From: Bacillus sp. USDA818B3_A
GTDB taxonomy: Bacteria; Bacillota; Bacilli; Bacillales; Cytobacillaceae
Direction of reading: 5' to 3'
Assembly: GCF_009928415.1 (NCBI RefSeq)
Contig: NZ_JAABNN010000007.1
Span: 1 to 64,000 of the forward strand
Length of the DNA stretch: 64,000 nucleotides
Made by a program: the position numbers and the translations under genes. Shown one piece after another: positions 55,358 to 64,000 of this stretch; position 1 is the first letter of the stretch; each line of letters opens with the position of its first letter. A model generated the notes under the pieces. It ran no database searches. It worked only from the letters and a program-made list of their open reading frames with translations, and was not told the DNA's origin.

Positions 55358-56178
55358 TGTTAAGACAGAAGACAAATTGGACCATTACTATTTTAGTGGC
55401 GTTAGGTTCATTATTTATACTTTTCCCTTTGTATATTACTGTCTCAATAGCTTTAAAATCACCATCCGAGTTAGCTGAATCGGTTTTGTCTCTACCGACC
55501 AGCCTGCATTTTGAAAACTTCACAAAGGCTATTGAGGCCACGAACTTTTTTTCGGCATTTAAAAACAGTGCAATTATTACAGTTGTAACCGTTGTTTTTA
55601 CGATCTTGACGAATTCGATGGTTGCTTACGCAATAGCAAGGAATTTACACCGTAAATTCTTTAAAGGATTATACTACTATTTTGTTAGTGCTATGTTTAT
55701 CCCATTTCCGATTATCATGTTACCACTTGTAAAACAAACTTCTGCTTTTGGTATGGATAATCAAGGTGGACTTATTTTCTTGTATATTGTTTATGGTGCA
55801 GCTTTAAATATTTTCATTTATACAGGCTATATACGCTCCATTCCAAAAGAATTGGAAGAAGCAGCGATTGTGGATGGGTGCAGTACGTGGGGAGTATTTT
55901 GGAAGGTGATTTTTCCGTTGTTGACTCCCATAAATGCAACAGTTGGAATTTTAACATGCTTATGGGCTTGGAATGACTTTATGCTTCCGTTAATTATCTT
56001 AAATGACCCATCATCCGCTACCTTACCATTAGCTCAGTATATCTTCCAATCTCAGTTTGGTACTGACTTTAACTTAGCATTTGCGTCTTACTTGCTCGCC
56101 TTATCACCAATGGTTATTGTGTATATCTTTGCCCAAAAGTGGATCATTGGCGGGGTTGTAAAAGGGGCAATTAAATAG
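55357..56178 (+). CDS. melC: Alpha-galactoside ABC transporter permease MelC
   Basis: MalG-type membrane subunit of 273 residues. The EAA loop is ELEEAAIVDGCSTWGVFWKV followed by IFPLLTPI, with C-terminal AQKWIIGGVVKGAIK. Translationally coupled to melD. No ATPase gene follows; an MsmX-type shared ATPase is expected from B. subtilis practice. Confidence 0.92.
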   Translation: MLRQKTNWTITILVALGSLFILFPLYITVSIALKSPSELAESVLSLPTSLHFENFTKAIEATNFFSAFKNSAIITVVTVVFTILTNSMVAYAIARNLHRKFFKGLYYYFVSAMFIPFPIIMLPLVKQTSAFGMDNQGGLIFLYIVYGAALNIFIYTGYIRSIPKELEEAAIVDGCSTWGVFWKVIFPLLTPINATVGILTCLWAWNDFMLPLIILNDPSSATLPLAQYIFQSQFGTDFNLAFASYLLALSPMVIVYIFAQKWIIGGVVKGAIK

Positions 56179-56192
56179 TATTAGGAGTTGAC

Positions 56193-58400
56193 GTGTTCGT
56201 GGGAATTCAATTTGATTCAAAAAATAAAACCTTTCATTTACAAACAAAAGGTACTAGTTATGTCATGGAAATTGTCCGTGATGGCTATCTAGTCCACCAT
56301 TATTGGGGCAGAAAAATAAGGGAGTACCGTCATTCCAATTTTCTGCAATCTCTAGACCGTGGCTTTTCTGGAAATCCTTATCAGCATAAAGAGGATCGGA
56401 CATTCTCCCTGGATACCCTTCCGCAAGAGTATCCACAGTACGGAAATACGGATTTTCGGAAGCCTGCCTATCAAATTCAGCTCGAAAATGGTTCAACGAT
56501 TACAGACTTGAGGTACCAATCTCATACCATATTTAAAGGAAAAGCTCCTTTGGAAGGGCTCCCTGCAACGTATGTGGAAAGCGATGATGAGGCAGAAACG
56601 CTCGAAATTACTCTCTTTGATTCGCTTATCGGCTTAAAAGTTATCTTAAGTTATACTGTATTCGAAAAATTAAATGCGATTACCCGTTCAGTCCGTTTCG
56701 TAAATGATGGAGAACAAACTTTAAAGCTGTTAAGTGCATTAAGTGTGTGCGTCGATTTCCGAGATGCGGATTTTGAATTTTTACATCTTCATGGTGCACA
56801 TGTTAAGGAAAGACATATCGAGCGCCAGCCGCTTCGCCATGGAGTTCAGTCAATTGAAAGTACGCGGGGAGCAAGCTCTCATCAGCATAATCCGTTTATT
56901 GCATTGTTAAGAAAAGGTACCACTGAAGATACTGGTGAAGTTTATGCCTTCAACTTTGTTTATAGCGGTAATTTCTTGGCACAAGCGGAGGTAGATCAGT
57001 TTAGTAATACCCGTGTCACGATGGGAATTAATCCATTTGATTTCAGCTGGAAGCTGGAAGCGGGTGAGGTATTCCAAACACCGGAAGTAGTGATGGTCTA
57101 TTCCTCAGAAGGTCTCGGCAGTATGTCAAGGACATTCCATGAGCTTTATCGTACACGTTTGGTACGAGGAACATACCGCGATCAAGAGCGGCCGATTTTA
57201 GTGAACAACTGGGAAGCAACGTATTTTAATTTCAATGCGGATAAGATCCTCGAGATTGCCAAAACAGGAAGCGAATTAGGGATTGAATTATTCGTCTTGG
57301 ATGATGGATGGTTTGGAAAACGAGATAATGATAATTCTTCATTAGGGGATTGGTTCGTTAATCGGAAAAAGCTCCCTGAAGGGTTAGATAATCTTGCGTT
57401 AAATGTGAAGGATATGGGAATGGAGTTTGGCATCTGGTTTGAACCGGAAATGGTTTCGGCTGATAGTGACCTTTATCGGGAGCATCCAGATTGGTGCTTA
57501 CATGTTCCTGAACGCCTTCGTTCAGAAAGCCGTAACCAGCTTATTCTCGATTTTTCAAGAGAAGATGTCTGCAATGAAATTACCAAACGGGTTATCGATA
57601 TTTTAGCAACTGTACCTATTTCTTATGTGAAATGGGACATGAACCGCCACATGACGGAAATTGGCTCAGCAGCCCTGCCTGCCGACAGACAAAGGGAAAC
57701 AGCGCATCGATATATGCTCGGTTTGTATAAAGTGATGGAAAGGATCACGACTTCGTTCCCGCATATTCTATTTGAAAGCTGCTCTGGCGGCGGAGGCAGA
57801 TTTGATCCAGGCATGCTCTACTATATGCCACAGGTGTGGACTTCGGATAATACCGAAGCAGTTTCACGTTTGAAAATTCAATATGGTACGAGTCTTGTTT
57901 ACCCGATTGTTTCCATGGGTTCCCATGTATCAGCAGTGCCTAATCATCAGGTGCATCGGAGCACTTCCATGGAGATGCGCGGTGATGTCGCCATGTCAGG
58001 TAATTTGGGATATGAACTAGACTTAACAAAGCTATCTGACGAAGAAAAAGAAATCGTTAAACAGCAGGTTGCCCACTATAAAGAAATTCGTAAACTAATC
58101 CAATTTGGTGATTTTTACCGGCTGCAGAGCCCATTCGAGGGAAATGAAACAGCCTGGCTCTTTACAACTACGGATAAGTCTGAAGCTATCGTCTACTATT
58201 TCCGGGTATTAGCAGAACCAGCTGCACCAACAACTGTATTAAGGTTAAAGGGAATTGATGATACGAAACAATACCAAGTTATCGGAACAGACAAAGTATT
58301 TGGCGGGGATGAGCTGTCCTATGTAGGTCTAAGTATACCTGCTAACATTCATGGCGATTTCCAAAGTTACGTTTGGCACCTAAAAGAGTGGAGTAATTAA
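56193..58400 (+). CDS. melA: Alpha-galactosidase (GH36)
   Basis: Cytoplasmic enzyme of 735 residues that splits terminal alpha-galactose from melibiose and raffinose. The N-terminal beta-sandwich spans to about 330. The barrel follows: LFVLDDGWFGKRDNDNSSLG, the nucleophile Asp in SYVKWDMNRHMTE (about 477), LFESCSGGGGRFDPGMLYY (substrate loop) and the acid/base Asp in VWTSDNTEAVSRL (about 549). Length matches GH36 subgroup I. GTG 56193 starts 5 bases after AGGAG; GTG 56199 is an alternative. Confidence 0.94.
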   Translation: MFVGIQFDSKNKTFHLQTKGTSYVMEIVRDGYLVHHYWGRKIREYRHSNFLQSLDRGFSGNPYQHKEDRTFSLDTLPQEYPQYGNTDFRKPAYQIQLENGSTITDLRYQSHTIFKGKAPLEGLPATYVESDDEAETLEITLFDSLIGLKVILSYTVFEKLNAITRSVRFVNDGEQTLKLLSALSVCVDFRDADFEFLHLHGAHVKERHIERQPLRHGVQSIESTRGASSHQHNPFIALLRKGTTEDTGEVYAFNFVYSGNFLAQAEVDQFSNTRVTMGINPFDFSWKLEAGEVFQTPEVVMVYSSEGLGSMSRTFHELYRTRLVRGTYRDQERPILVNNWEATYFNFNADKILEIAKTGSELGIELFVLDDGWFGKRDNDNSSLGDWFVNRKKLPEGLDNLALNVKDMGMEFGIWFEPEMVSADSDLYREHPDWCLHVPERLRSESRNQLILDFSREDVCNEITKRVIDILATVPISYVKWDMNRHMTEIGSAALPADRQRETAHRYMLGLYKVMERITTSFPHILFESCSGGGGRFDPGMLYYMPQVWTSDNTEAVSRLKIQYGTSLVYPIVSMGSHVSAVPNHQVHRSTSMEMRGDVAMSGNLGYELDLTKLSDEEKEIVKQQVAHYKEIRKLIQFGDFYRLQSPFEGNETAWLFTTTDKSEAIVYYFRVLAEPAAPTTVLRLKGIDDTKQYQVIGTDKVFGGDELSYVGLSIPANIHGDFQSYVWHLKEWSN

Positions 58401-58403
58401 GAT

Positions 58404-58442
58404 AAAAGTGATGAACAACAGTATTTGTTGTTCATCGCTTTT
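58404..58442 (+). terminator. Terminator of the mel operon
   Basis: AAAAGTGATGAACAACA pairs with TGTTGTTCATCGCTTTT (one G-T) around GTATT. Confidence 0.88.
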
Positions 58443-58480
58443 CTGTATGGACCAGTTTTTTTTTAGTAATAAGACCATAC

Positions 58481-58807
58481 TTGGAGGTCAAATCTATTAT
58501 CAGTAAAGTTGATATAGTTAAACCTTCTGAAGATGATGCTGAAAATCGTCATAATTACAGCGTTGAGGAAATCGAACAGTCTCTTGGAAAAGAAGTCGTC
58601 GAGCGACTGATAAAGTTGATTCGTTTTAGAAATGAATATGATGCTTTTAACGGAGAGTTTAAAGTTTTAGATTCCACTAATAATGAAGTTCGACTATCTT
58701 GGGAGAAAAATAATATATACTGTAAGCTGTTTATTGATCTTAATACGAATAAAGCGGTAATTGAGTATATTAATAACGATGGTAAACAAATAAAATATAA
58801 TTTGTAA
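58481..58807 (+). pseudogene. gtfA: C-terminal remnant of sucrose phosphorylase (GtfA-type, GH13)
   Basis: A frame of 108 codons without ribosome binding site or ATG. ENRHNYSVEEIEQSLGKEVV followed by ERLIKLIRFRNEYDAFNGEF and RLSWEKNNIYCKLFIDLNTN is recognisably the end of sucrose phosphorylases (compare the INRHYYS..EE....RPVV..LL.L..FRN..AF pattern of GtfA). The catalytic barrel, about 380 residues, is missing. In streptococcal msm loci gtfA lies in the same operon, so this fragment is what is left after deletion. It could still be transcribed by readthrough. Confidence 0.7.
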
Positions 58808-58850
58808 AAATAATAAATTGTGTGGAACCCGATGATGTATAAGTGAAGTA

Positions 58851-58878
58851 AAAGCAACCATAACAGGTTGCTTTCTTT
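58851..58878. terminator. Terminator between the gtfA remnant and the regulator gene
   Basis: Perfect 9-bp stem AAAGCAACC/GGTTGCTTT around ATAACA, T-rich on both sides. Confidence 0.75.
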
Positions 58879-58892
58879 ATTTAATAATGGTT

Positions 58893-60530
58893 TTAAAATG
58901 TCTTTGCTTTTGAATTTGCTATTTTACGATAATCCACAGGAGTATAATTGGTTGCTTTCTTAAAAAGTTTCGTAAAATATGAATAATTATCATAACCAAC
59001 TTTATCTGAAATAGTATGAACGGGAAGATCTGTATTTGTAAGTAAATCTTTCGCAATATCAACTCTTTTTTTAATAATGTAATTTACAAGCGATACTCCA
59101 GTTTCCTTTTTAAAAAATCTCGCAATATAATCCGGGCTAAGATAGACAATCTGGGCTAAACTGGTTCTCGTGATATTTTCATGATAATTTTGATCGATAT
59201 AATTACGAATAGTATTGACGACAGATTTCTGTGAGTTAGTAAATGCCATATAGTCCAGCGAAACATCAATTAAAAAAGTAATGTAATTCATTATATCTTC
59301 TATGGATTTCGAGGATTGCTCTAGTAAAAATTCACTACTCTTCCCTTGAAATAATTTATGAGCAAGAATCTCATTTTTCTTTAGATGAGTATAGATTAAC
59401 TGTGTAATATCAATTCTAAAACTAAATAACACATTATGATTTATAGCATTTTTACCTGCCAAATTTGTGAGATATTGATGGCATTTATTAATAAAGCTTA
59501 ATCGGTTGCCTGTTTGAAGATAATGCTCTAAAAGTGGCAAATTTGGTTCAACATATTTTTTATCACCTATCTCGTACGTATCCAGACAAAAAACTTTGTT
59601 TCTACAATCTATCGTTTCTTCACTCATCACTTGAAGTTCTTTAATTAAAGATTGAATTTGGTATAAAGGGCTTAAAGTACCTAAACTACATTGAACATCA
59701 CAATGTAATTGAGTATTAACGGCTGTAATAAACTTTTTACAGGAAGAAATAATGTCCCTTAAATATGTTTCTGAAGTACTCTCTACTATTTTAAAAATGG
59801 CAAGATACTCATCATTATTTGTGCTTACTTCCAAAAAACCTTCCAAATGGATCGGAAAGTCCTTGAATGTTTCATTAATTATCGTTTTCAACCTTATTTT
59901 AAGATCAATATCGTTACCAAATACTGAAATTATTTCCTTATTCTCAACTAACCGATATGGAAAAAAGTCAAGTAACAGTGGTAAAAAACAATCTTCCATC
60001 GAATAATCTATCTTATTAATTTTCAGTTGTTCCAGCAGTTCTTCGCTTGATAAGGAGTGATTGTCTTTTAAATAGGTGAACCAAAAGTGTTCAATCAGTT
60101 TTTCTTTATTATTATTCCAGTAATGCCCAACTCGAATCGCATCTTCATTGATTTGACCTGAATTCACTTTTTTGACAGCTTTTTTTATGATTAATTCAAG
60201 TTTATCAAATTCGATAGGTTTTAAATAATAATCAAAACTTTGAAGTTCAATTGCTTTTTGGGCATAATTAAAGTCCGCAAAATTAGTTAAAAAAATCGCT
60301 TGTACATTGAATCCCTCTGATCGTATCCACGCCAATAACTCAAGACCACTGCCTTGTGGCATTTCTATATCGCTTATTAGGATATGGATTGAGTTATTCT
60401 CGAATATCTTCCTTGCCTGCCGAATATTGGAGGCAGTATAAATTTGTTCAATGCCTAAAGAAGTCCAATCCATTTTTTGTTCTAATGCAGAAACGACAAA
60501 TCGATCATCGTCAACTATTAACACATTCAT
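58893..60530 (-). CDS. YesN-type response regulator with AraC DNA-binding domain
   Basis: Regulator of 545 residues. Receiver: VLIVDDDRFVVSALEQKMDW, the phospho-Asp in HILISDIEMPQGSGLELL (about 54), and Lys in YYLKPIEFDK. A variable middle region precedes the AraC pair TRTSLAQIVYLSPDYIARFF and HTISDKVGYDNYSYFTKLFK. ATG 60530 is preferred with AGGAG 9 bases upstream; the GTG at 60539 abuts that site. Second gene of a kinase-regulator operon, and probably controls the divergent permease genes at 62487. Confidence 0.9.
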   Translation of the reverse strand: MNVLIVDDDRFVVSALEQKMDWTSLGIEQIYTASNIRQARKIFENNSIHILISDIEMPQGSGLELLAWIRSEGFNVQAIFLTNFADFNYAQKAIELQSFDYYLKPIEFDKLELIIKKAVKKVNSGQINEDAIRVGHYWNNNKEKLIEHFWFTYLKDNHSLSSEELLEQLKINKIDYSMEDCFLPLLLDFFPYRLVENKEIISVFGNDIDLKIRLKTIINETFKDFPIHLEGFLEVSTNNDEYLAIFKIVESTSETYLRDIISSCKKFITAVNTQLHCDVQCSLGTLSPLYQIQSLIKELQVMSEETIDCRNKVFCLDTYEIGDKKYVEPNLPLLEHYLQTGNRLSFINKCHQYLTNLAGKNAINHNVLFSFRIDITQLIYTHLKKNEILAHKLFQGKSSEFLLEQSSKSIEDIMNYITFLIDVSLDYMAFTNSQKSVVNTIRNYIDQNYHENITRTSLAQIVYLSPDYIARFFKKETGVSLVNYIIKKRVDIAKDLLTNTDLPVHTISDKVGYDNYSYFTKLFKKATNYTPVDYRKIANSKAKTF

Positions 60531-60541
60531 ACTATTCACTC

Positions 60542-62242
60542 CTAGAAAACAAGGTAAGGTATCATTAGCACAATGGCCGCGCCACTATCAGAACCATTTG
60601 AAAATACTATTGAAAATTCATCGCCATACAATAGTCGAAGTCTTTGAACGACATTGTGGATTCCGATATGGTTTCCCTCTTTATCCGTCAATGGAATATT
60701 GTTTTGAAGTTGATCCAATATATCAGGCGGAAATCCAGGGCCAGTATCTTTTATCGTGATTTTTATGTATTTTTGATTTTCCATATTAAAAGAGTAAATA
60801 CTTAATAAAATTCTCATTTGATCATCTAAAGAAACGGAATATTTAACTGTATTTTCAATAAATGTTTGGATGACTAAAGGTGGAATTTTAGCTTTTTCAA
60901 TATCTGGTTCAATAAAACTATCAAAAAGAAAAGCAGGTCCATGAACAATTTTTTGAATGGCCAGGTAATCCTTAATATGATTTAATTCCTTTTCTAATTT
61001 TACAAAGTTTTGATTGGTTTGAAATAAGTATCTGAAATATTTGGATGTGGATAATGCCATTTCTTGTATTTCTTTAAACATATTCATTTGTGCCATGCTA
61101 TATATAGTTGTTAAACAATTTAGGTAAAAATGAGGTTTAATCTGTAATTTCATAAAATTCATTTGTGTTTTTTTCTTTTCAAGTTCTTGCTCGTAAATAT
61201 TTACTTTTAGCTTTTTTATTTCACCAATCATTTCTCTGAATTGTTCATTTGCTTGTTCAAGCTCTATAATACGACTAGTCTCAAAATCAATGGTTTCATT
61301 ATTTTTATTTAGATCAGAAAGGTTCTTAGAAAACATTTGAATCGGGGATATCACTTTATTTTTTATAAAAAGCAGCATTAGTAATAAAATCAAGCTAATG
61401 ATTATAGTTGCCAATATAAGAGAAAATTGAGCGATAATAACCTTTTCAAATGCACCAAAATGATCTAAAGAAACATGCAGGGAAAATGGCAGAGAAGTGT
61501 TTTTTCCTTCAAAGATCAAGTGATTACTGAAAAGGGAATTGGTTTCTCCTTGTTTAAATAAATTTACTTGTTCTGAACTGGAAAGAAAAACATGTTGATC
61601 ATTCTCCATCATTAACTTTCCATTTTTGCCTAAGTTGATGTCCTGTAAGGGCGCAAGAATAGCATCAACAGAAACTAAACAAATAAATACTCTATTTTGG
61701 TATGCGATTAAATGATATAAATAGTATTTATTATTTAGCTTAAGTGATTGCCATGTATTGATATTCTCATAGTTATTTAACGTTTTTGTTCCTGACATGA
61801 AATAATTTTTAATATAAAGGTAATCCGAATATTCCATTTGAATGGGAGAGCTATTAAAAAAGTAGTTCTCTTTTTTTAATGCTAAGAAAAATTGATATTT
61901 TTTCCCATTTGAGTATTGAAAATCGTTCACTCTTGTTCTGAAGTCCTCTAAACTTTTGGGTAATTCAGCCATGTCTTGAGCTTCCTCAATGTTCTTAATT
62001 AATGGTTCATGCATTACAGTCCAAATCATAAAATGGTCAATCGCATTAAATCTTTTTTGTGTGTCTTTTAAGTAGAGATTAACTGTATTCGTAATGGAAT
62101 CGATACTTTGTTGTCTAGTAATAGAAATAGTTAGAAAGCTAACAAAGATATTGATTAGAAATATAATGATTAAAATGATAAATAGCACTTTCGAATAATA
62201 ATTAATAGAATGTGAAGGATTATTTTTAATTGGTAAACGCAA
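60542..62242 (-). CDS. YesM-type sensor histidine kinase
   Basis: Membrane kinase of 566 residues. TM1 is about 17-38, with an extracytoplasmic sensor (about 40-265), TM2 about 270-295, then HAMP. The phospho-acceptor region is MKLQIKPHFYLNCLTTIYSM, with PHFYLN instead of the usual PHFLYN. N-box PLVIQTFIENTVKYSV and HATPase DTGPGFPPDI and GIGIHNVVQRL-like IGIHNVVQRLRLLYG follow. TTG start with GGAGGTG 7 bases upstream. It precedes its regulator and is divergent from an LplB/YtcP importer. Confidence 0.88.
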   Translation of the reverse strand: MRLPIKNNPSHSINYYSKVLFIILIIIFLINIFVSFLTISITRQQSIDSITNTVNLYLKDTQKRFNAIDHFMIWTVMHEPLIKNIEEAQDMAELPKSLEDFRTRVNDFQYSNGKKYQFFLALKKENYFFNSSPIQMEYSDYLYIKNYFMSGTKTLNNYENINTWQSLKLNNKYYLYHLIAYQNRVFICLVSVDAILAPLQDINLGKNGKLMMENDQHVFLSSSEQVNLFKQGETNSLFSNHLIFEGKNTSLPFSLHVSLDHFGAFEKVIIAQFSLILATIIISLILLLMLLFIKNKVISPIQMFSKNLSDLNKNNETIDFETSRIIELEQANEQFREMIGEIKKLKVNIYEQELEKKKTQMNFMKLQIKPHFYLNCLTTIYSMAQMNMFKEIQEMALSTSKYFRYLFQTNQNFVKLEKELNHIKDYLAIQKIVHGPAFLFDSFIEPDIEKAKIPPLVIQTFIENTVKYSVSLDDQMRILLSIYSFNMENQKYIKITIKDTGPGFPPDILDQLQNNIPLTDKEGNHIGIHNVVQRLRLLYGDEFSIVFSNGSDSGAAIVLMIPYLVF

Positions 62243-62433
62243 TTTATGTCACCTCCAATACTTATTTTCATTATATATAGGATAAACTTGCAGTTTCTAG
62301 CAAAAAAACGTAAGAAAGCGGTTGGATAACCGAATAAGGACTGAATAGTGCTATTTTTTTAAATTTAGTTTTTGAAAAATAGTACATCTTCCACTAAATA
62401 GTATTATTTATGGTCCGGTTTAATCTATTTGTC

Positions 62434-62454
62434 TTGAATGCGCTTTCCTATAAT
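62434..62454 (+). promoter_or_regulatory. Promoter -10 with cre-like site before the LplB-type importer
   Basis: TATAAT (62449-62454) is immediately preceded by TTGAATGCGCTTTCC (62434-62448), a 13 of 15 match to the cre consensus. No good -35 is visible, as expected for an activator-dependent promoter. Confidence 0.45.
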
Positions 62455-62486
62455 GAGATATATCAGCAGCTTAAGGAGGGGAAAAT

Positions 62487-63455
62487 GTGAAAAGTACAAT
62501 TGCTTCACAAAAGGTTACGAATCCCGCAGTTCTTTTGAAAGAAAGCAAAACATCCAAAAGAATGAAGCAGTTTAAGAAAAGCGGCCCTTTATATGTTTTG
62601 CTATTACCTTCAATCATTTTACTAATTTGTTTTACGTATATTCCCATGTACGGAATCGTAATGGCATTTAAAGATTATTCACCAGCTTTAGGGATATGGG
62701 AAAGCCCGTGGGTAGGATTCAAACACTTTATTCAATATTTTAATTCCTACCAATTTGACCTGACGTTAAAAAATACATTGTATATTAGTTTATACAGCAT
62801 TTTAGTAGGGTTTCCATTACCAATTGCGTTAGCTATACTATGTAATCAAATACGTATAGGTATGTTTAAAAAGGTGTTCCAGGTAACAACTTATTTACCG
62901 CATTTCATATCTACGATGGTTATGTGTGGAATGATTTTGATTTTCTTGTCACCAAGCCATGGGTTGATTGTTAATTTGTTAGGGTTAATTGGAATTGAAA
63001 TGCCCAATGTATTATCAGATCCATCATTATTTGCCAGTGTCTATGTCTGGAGTGATGTATGGCAGCATTTAGGCTGGGACAGTATTATTTTCTTGGCAGC
63101 TCTATCTGCCATTGATCCCACTTACTATGAAGCTGCTACTATGGATGGAGCAAGCAAAATGCAAAAAATTCTTCATATTGATTTACCTTTGCTTTTGCCT
63201 ACCGCAATGATCTTATTGATATTACGTGCAGGGAGTTTATTGGGAGTAGGGTTTGAAAAAGTCTTTTTACTACAAAATCAATTAAACTTGCCTGGAAGTG
63301 AAATCATATCCACGTATGTTTATAAGGTAGGGATACAGAATTTCCAATACAGTTTATCGACAGCCATTGGGTTATTCAACACAGTAGTCAATATCATTGT
63401 CTTACTTTTAGTGAATTATATGTCAAAGAAACTTACCAAAACAAGCTTACTATAG
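62487..63455 (+). CDS. Sugar ABC transporter permease (LplB type)
   Basis: Membrane subunit of 322 residues. A basic N-terminus (about 1-35) precedes six helices; IPMYGIVMAFKDYSPALGIW is the LplB/YteP-like signature. The EAA loop is TYYEAATMDGASKMQKILHI followed by DLPLLLPTAM, and QLNLPGSEIISTYVYKVGIQ is the late conserved segment. GTG start with AAGGAGGGG upstream. Such systems often import rhamnogalacturonan or other oligosaccharides; the substrate is not evident. Confidence 0.92.
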   Translation: MKSTIASQKVTNPAVLLKESKTSKRMKQFKKSGPLYVLLLPSIILLICFTYIPMYGIVMAFKDYSPALGIWESPWVGFKHFIQYFNSYQFDLTLKNTLYISLYSILVGFPLPIALAILCNQIRIGMFKKVFQVTTYLPHFISTMVMCGMILIFLSPSHGLIVNLLGLIGIEMPNVLSDPSLFASVYVWSDVWQHLGWDSIIFLAALSAIDPTYYEAATMDGASKMQKILHIDLPLLLPTAMILLILRAGSLLGVGFEKVFLLQNQLNLPGSEIISTYVYKVGIQNFQYSLSTAIGLFNTVVNIIVLLLVNYMSKKLTKTSLL

Positions 63456-63470
63456 AAAGGAGGTAAGGGC

Positions 63471-64000
63471 ATGGAGCTATCAATTAAAAATAAGTTTATT
63501 CAAAAGACTAGAGCTCAAAAGAGTTGGAAAGATCGAGTATTTGATGTTGCAGTATATGGGATAGCAATCCTAATGATATTGAGTATTGTCTACCCGCTTT
63601 GGTTTATTATCATTGCTTCATTTAGTAATCCTGCTGATGTGGCAAACGGAAATGTTTGGTTTTGGCCCAAAGAGTGGAAGTTGGACGGGTATATAGAATT
63701 ACTTAAACAAGATATCATCTGGAGAGGATATCTAAATACAATCATCTACACCGCTGTCGGTACGTTAATTGCATTAGTGGTAAATATTCCGGCAGGCTAT
63801 GCCTTATCAAGAAAAGATTTATTCGGAAGAAAATGGATATCTATATTTATTATTATTCCGATGTTCATTAGTGGAGGTTTAGTACCCACATATTTAGTCG
63901 TTAAAGCATTTGGTTTATTGGATACCTTTTGGGTAATGGTGTTACCGTTTGCTGTGTCATCATTCAATATTATTATTGCTAGAACGTTCTTTAAAGAGAG
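63471..64000 (+). CDS. Carbohydrate ABC transporter permease (YtcP/LplC type), partial
   Basis: Cut by the window end after about 176 codons. It starts MELSIKNKFIQKTRAQKSWK. TM1 includes YGIAILMILSIVYPLWFIII, followed by SFSNPADVANGNVWFWPKEW (the YtcP/LplC-specific loop), TAVGTLIALVVNIPAGYALS and IPMFISGGLVPTYLVVKAFG. AAAGGAGG precedes the ATG, 15 bases after lplB-type stop. A binding-protein gene is expected just beyond the window. Confidence 0.92.
   Translation, partial: MELSIKNKFIQKTRAQKSWKDRVFDVAVYGIAILMILSIVYPLWFIIIASFSNPADVANGNVWFWPKEWKLDGYIELLKQDIIWRGYLNTIIYTAVGTLIALVVNIPAGYALSRKDLFGRKWISIFIIIPMFISGGLVPTYLVVKAFGLLDTFWVMVLPFAVSSFNIIIARTFFKE

Overview
The window is low-GC Bacillaceae chromosome. 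AGGAGG-type ribosome binding sites, SigA promoters, CcpA cre sites, a WalR-type box, LicT antiterminator sites, a preQ1 riboswitch and Bacillus-type gene sets (fruRKA, cysTWA with yezD, licT-bglPH, melREDCA) all point there. The genus is not fixed by the sequence; Bacillus or Neobacillus would fit. There are no rRNA or tRNA genes, no CRISPR array, no phage and no transposase.

Layout. 1-7.3 kb: a YiaA-type membrane protein, a minus-strand drug-type ABC exporter operon with its TetR regulator, and the fructose operon fruR-fruK-fruA. 7.4-17.5 kb: housekeeping and accessory singletons (HIT hydrolase, P-loop kinase, DUF3889, GNATs, an MFS pump behind an elaborate attenuator, a small HD hydrolase, MOSC, a LysM/NlpC-P60 wall hydrolase with WalR boxes, a glutathionyl-hydroquinone-reductase-like GST). 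17.6-22.2 kb: sulfate uptake (yezD, sbp-like lipoprotein, cysT, cysW, cysA) preceded by a possible small RNA and a second attenuator-like element. 22.2-34.4 kb: mixed genes with several families of intergenic repeats, a secreted thermolysin-type protease, a phospholipase-A2-like mini-protein, a Gly/His/Tyr repeat protein, nucleases, and queT under a preQ1-I riboswitch.

34.4-64 kb is mainly carbohydrate utilisation. licT, bglP and two GH1 phospho-beta-glucosidases carry three RAT/terminator modules. A YesMN-type two-component system is divergent from a sugar ABC importer. A melREDCA-type melibiose/raffinose locus follows, ending in the remnant of a sucrose phosphorylase gene. A second YesMN-type system is divergent from an LplB/YtcP-type importer that runs off the window. 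None of the three importers has an ATPase gene here, so a shared MsmX-type ATPase elsewhere is likely. A small block (40.7-45 kb) interrupts the sugar genes. It holds a frameshifted SWIM-domain gene with a truncated neighbour, an aldo-keto reductase, an SMR efflux pair and a truncated haemoglobin.

Many automatic start codons are too far upstream. Starts were moved where a ribosome binding site decided, and this is noted in each entry. Recurring themes are RNA-level control (LicT RATs, preQ1 switch, pump attenuator, sulfate leader elements) and at least four distinct families of short dispersed repeats.
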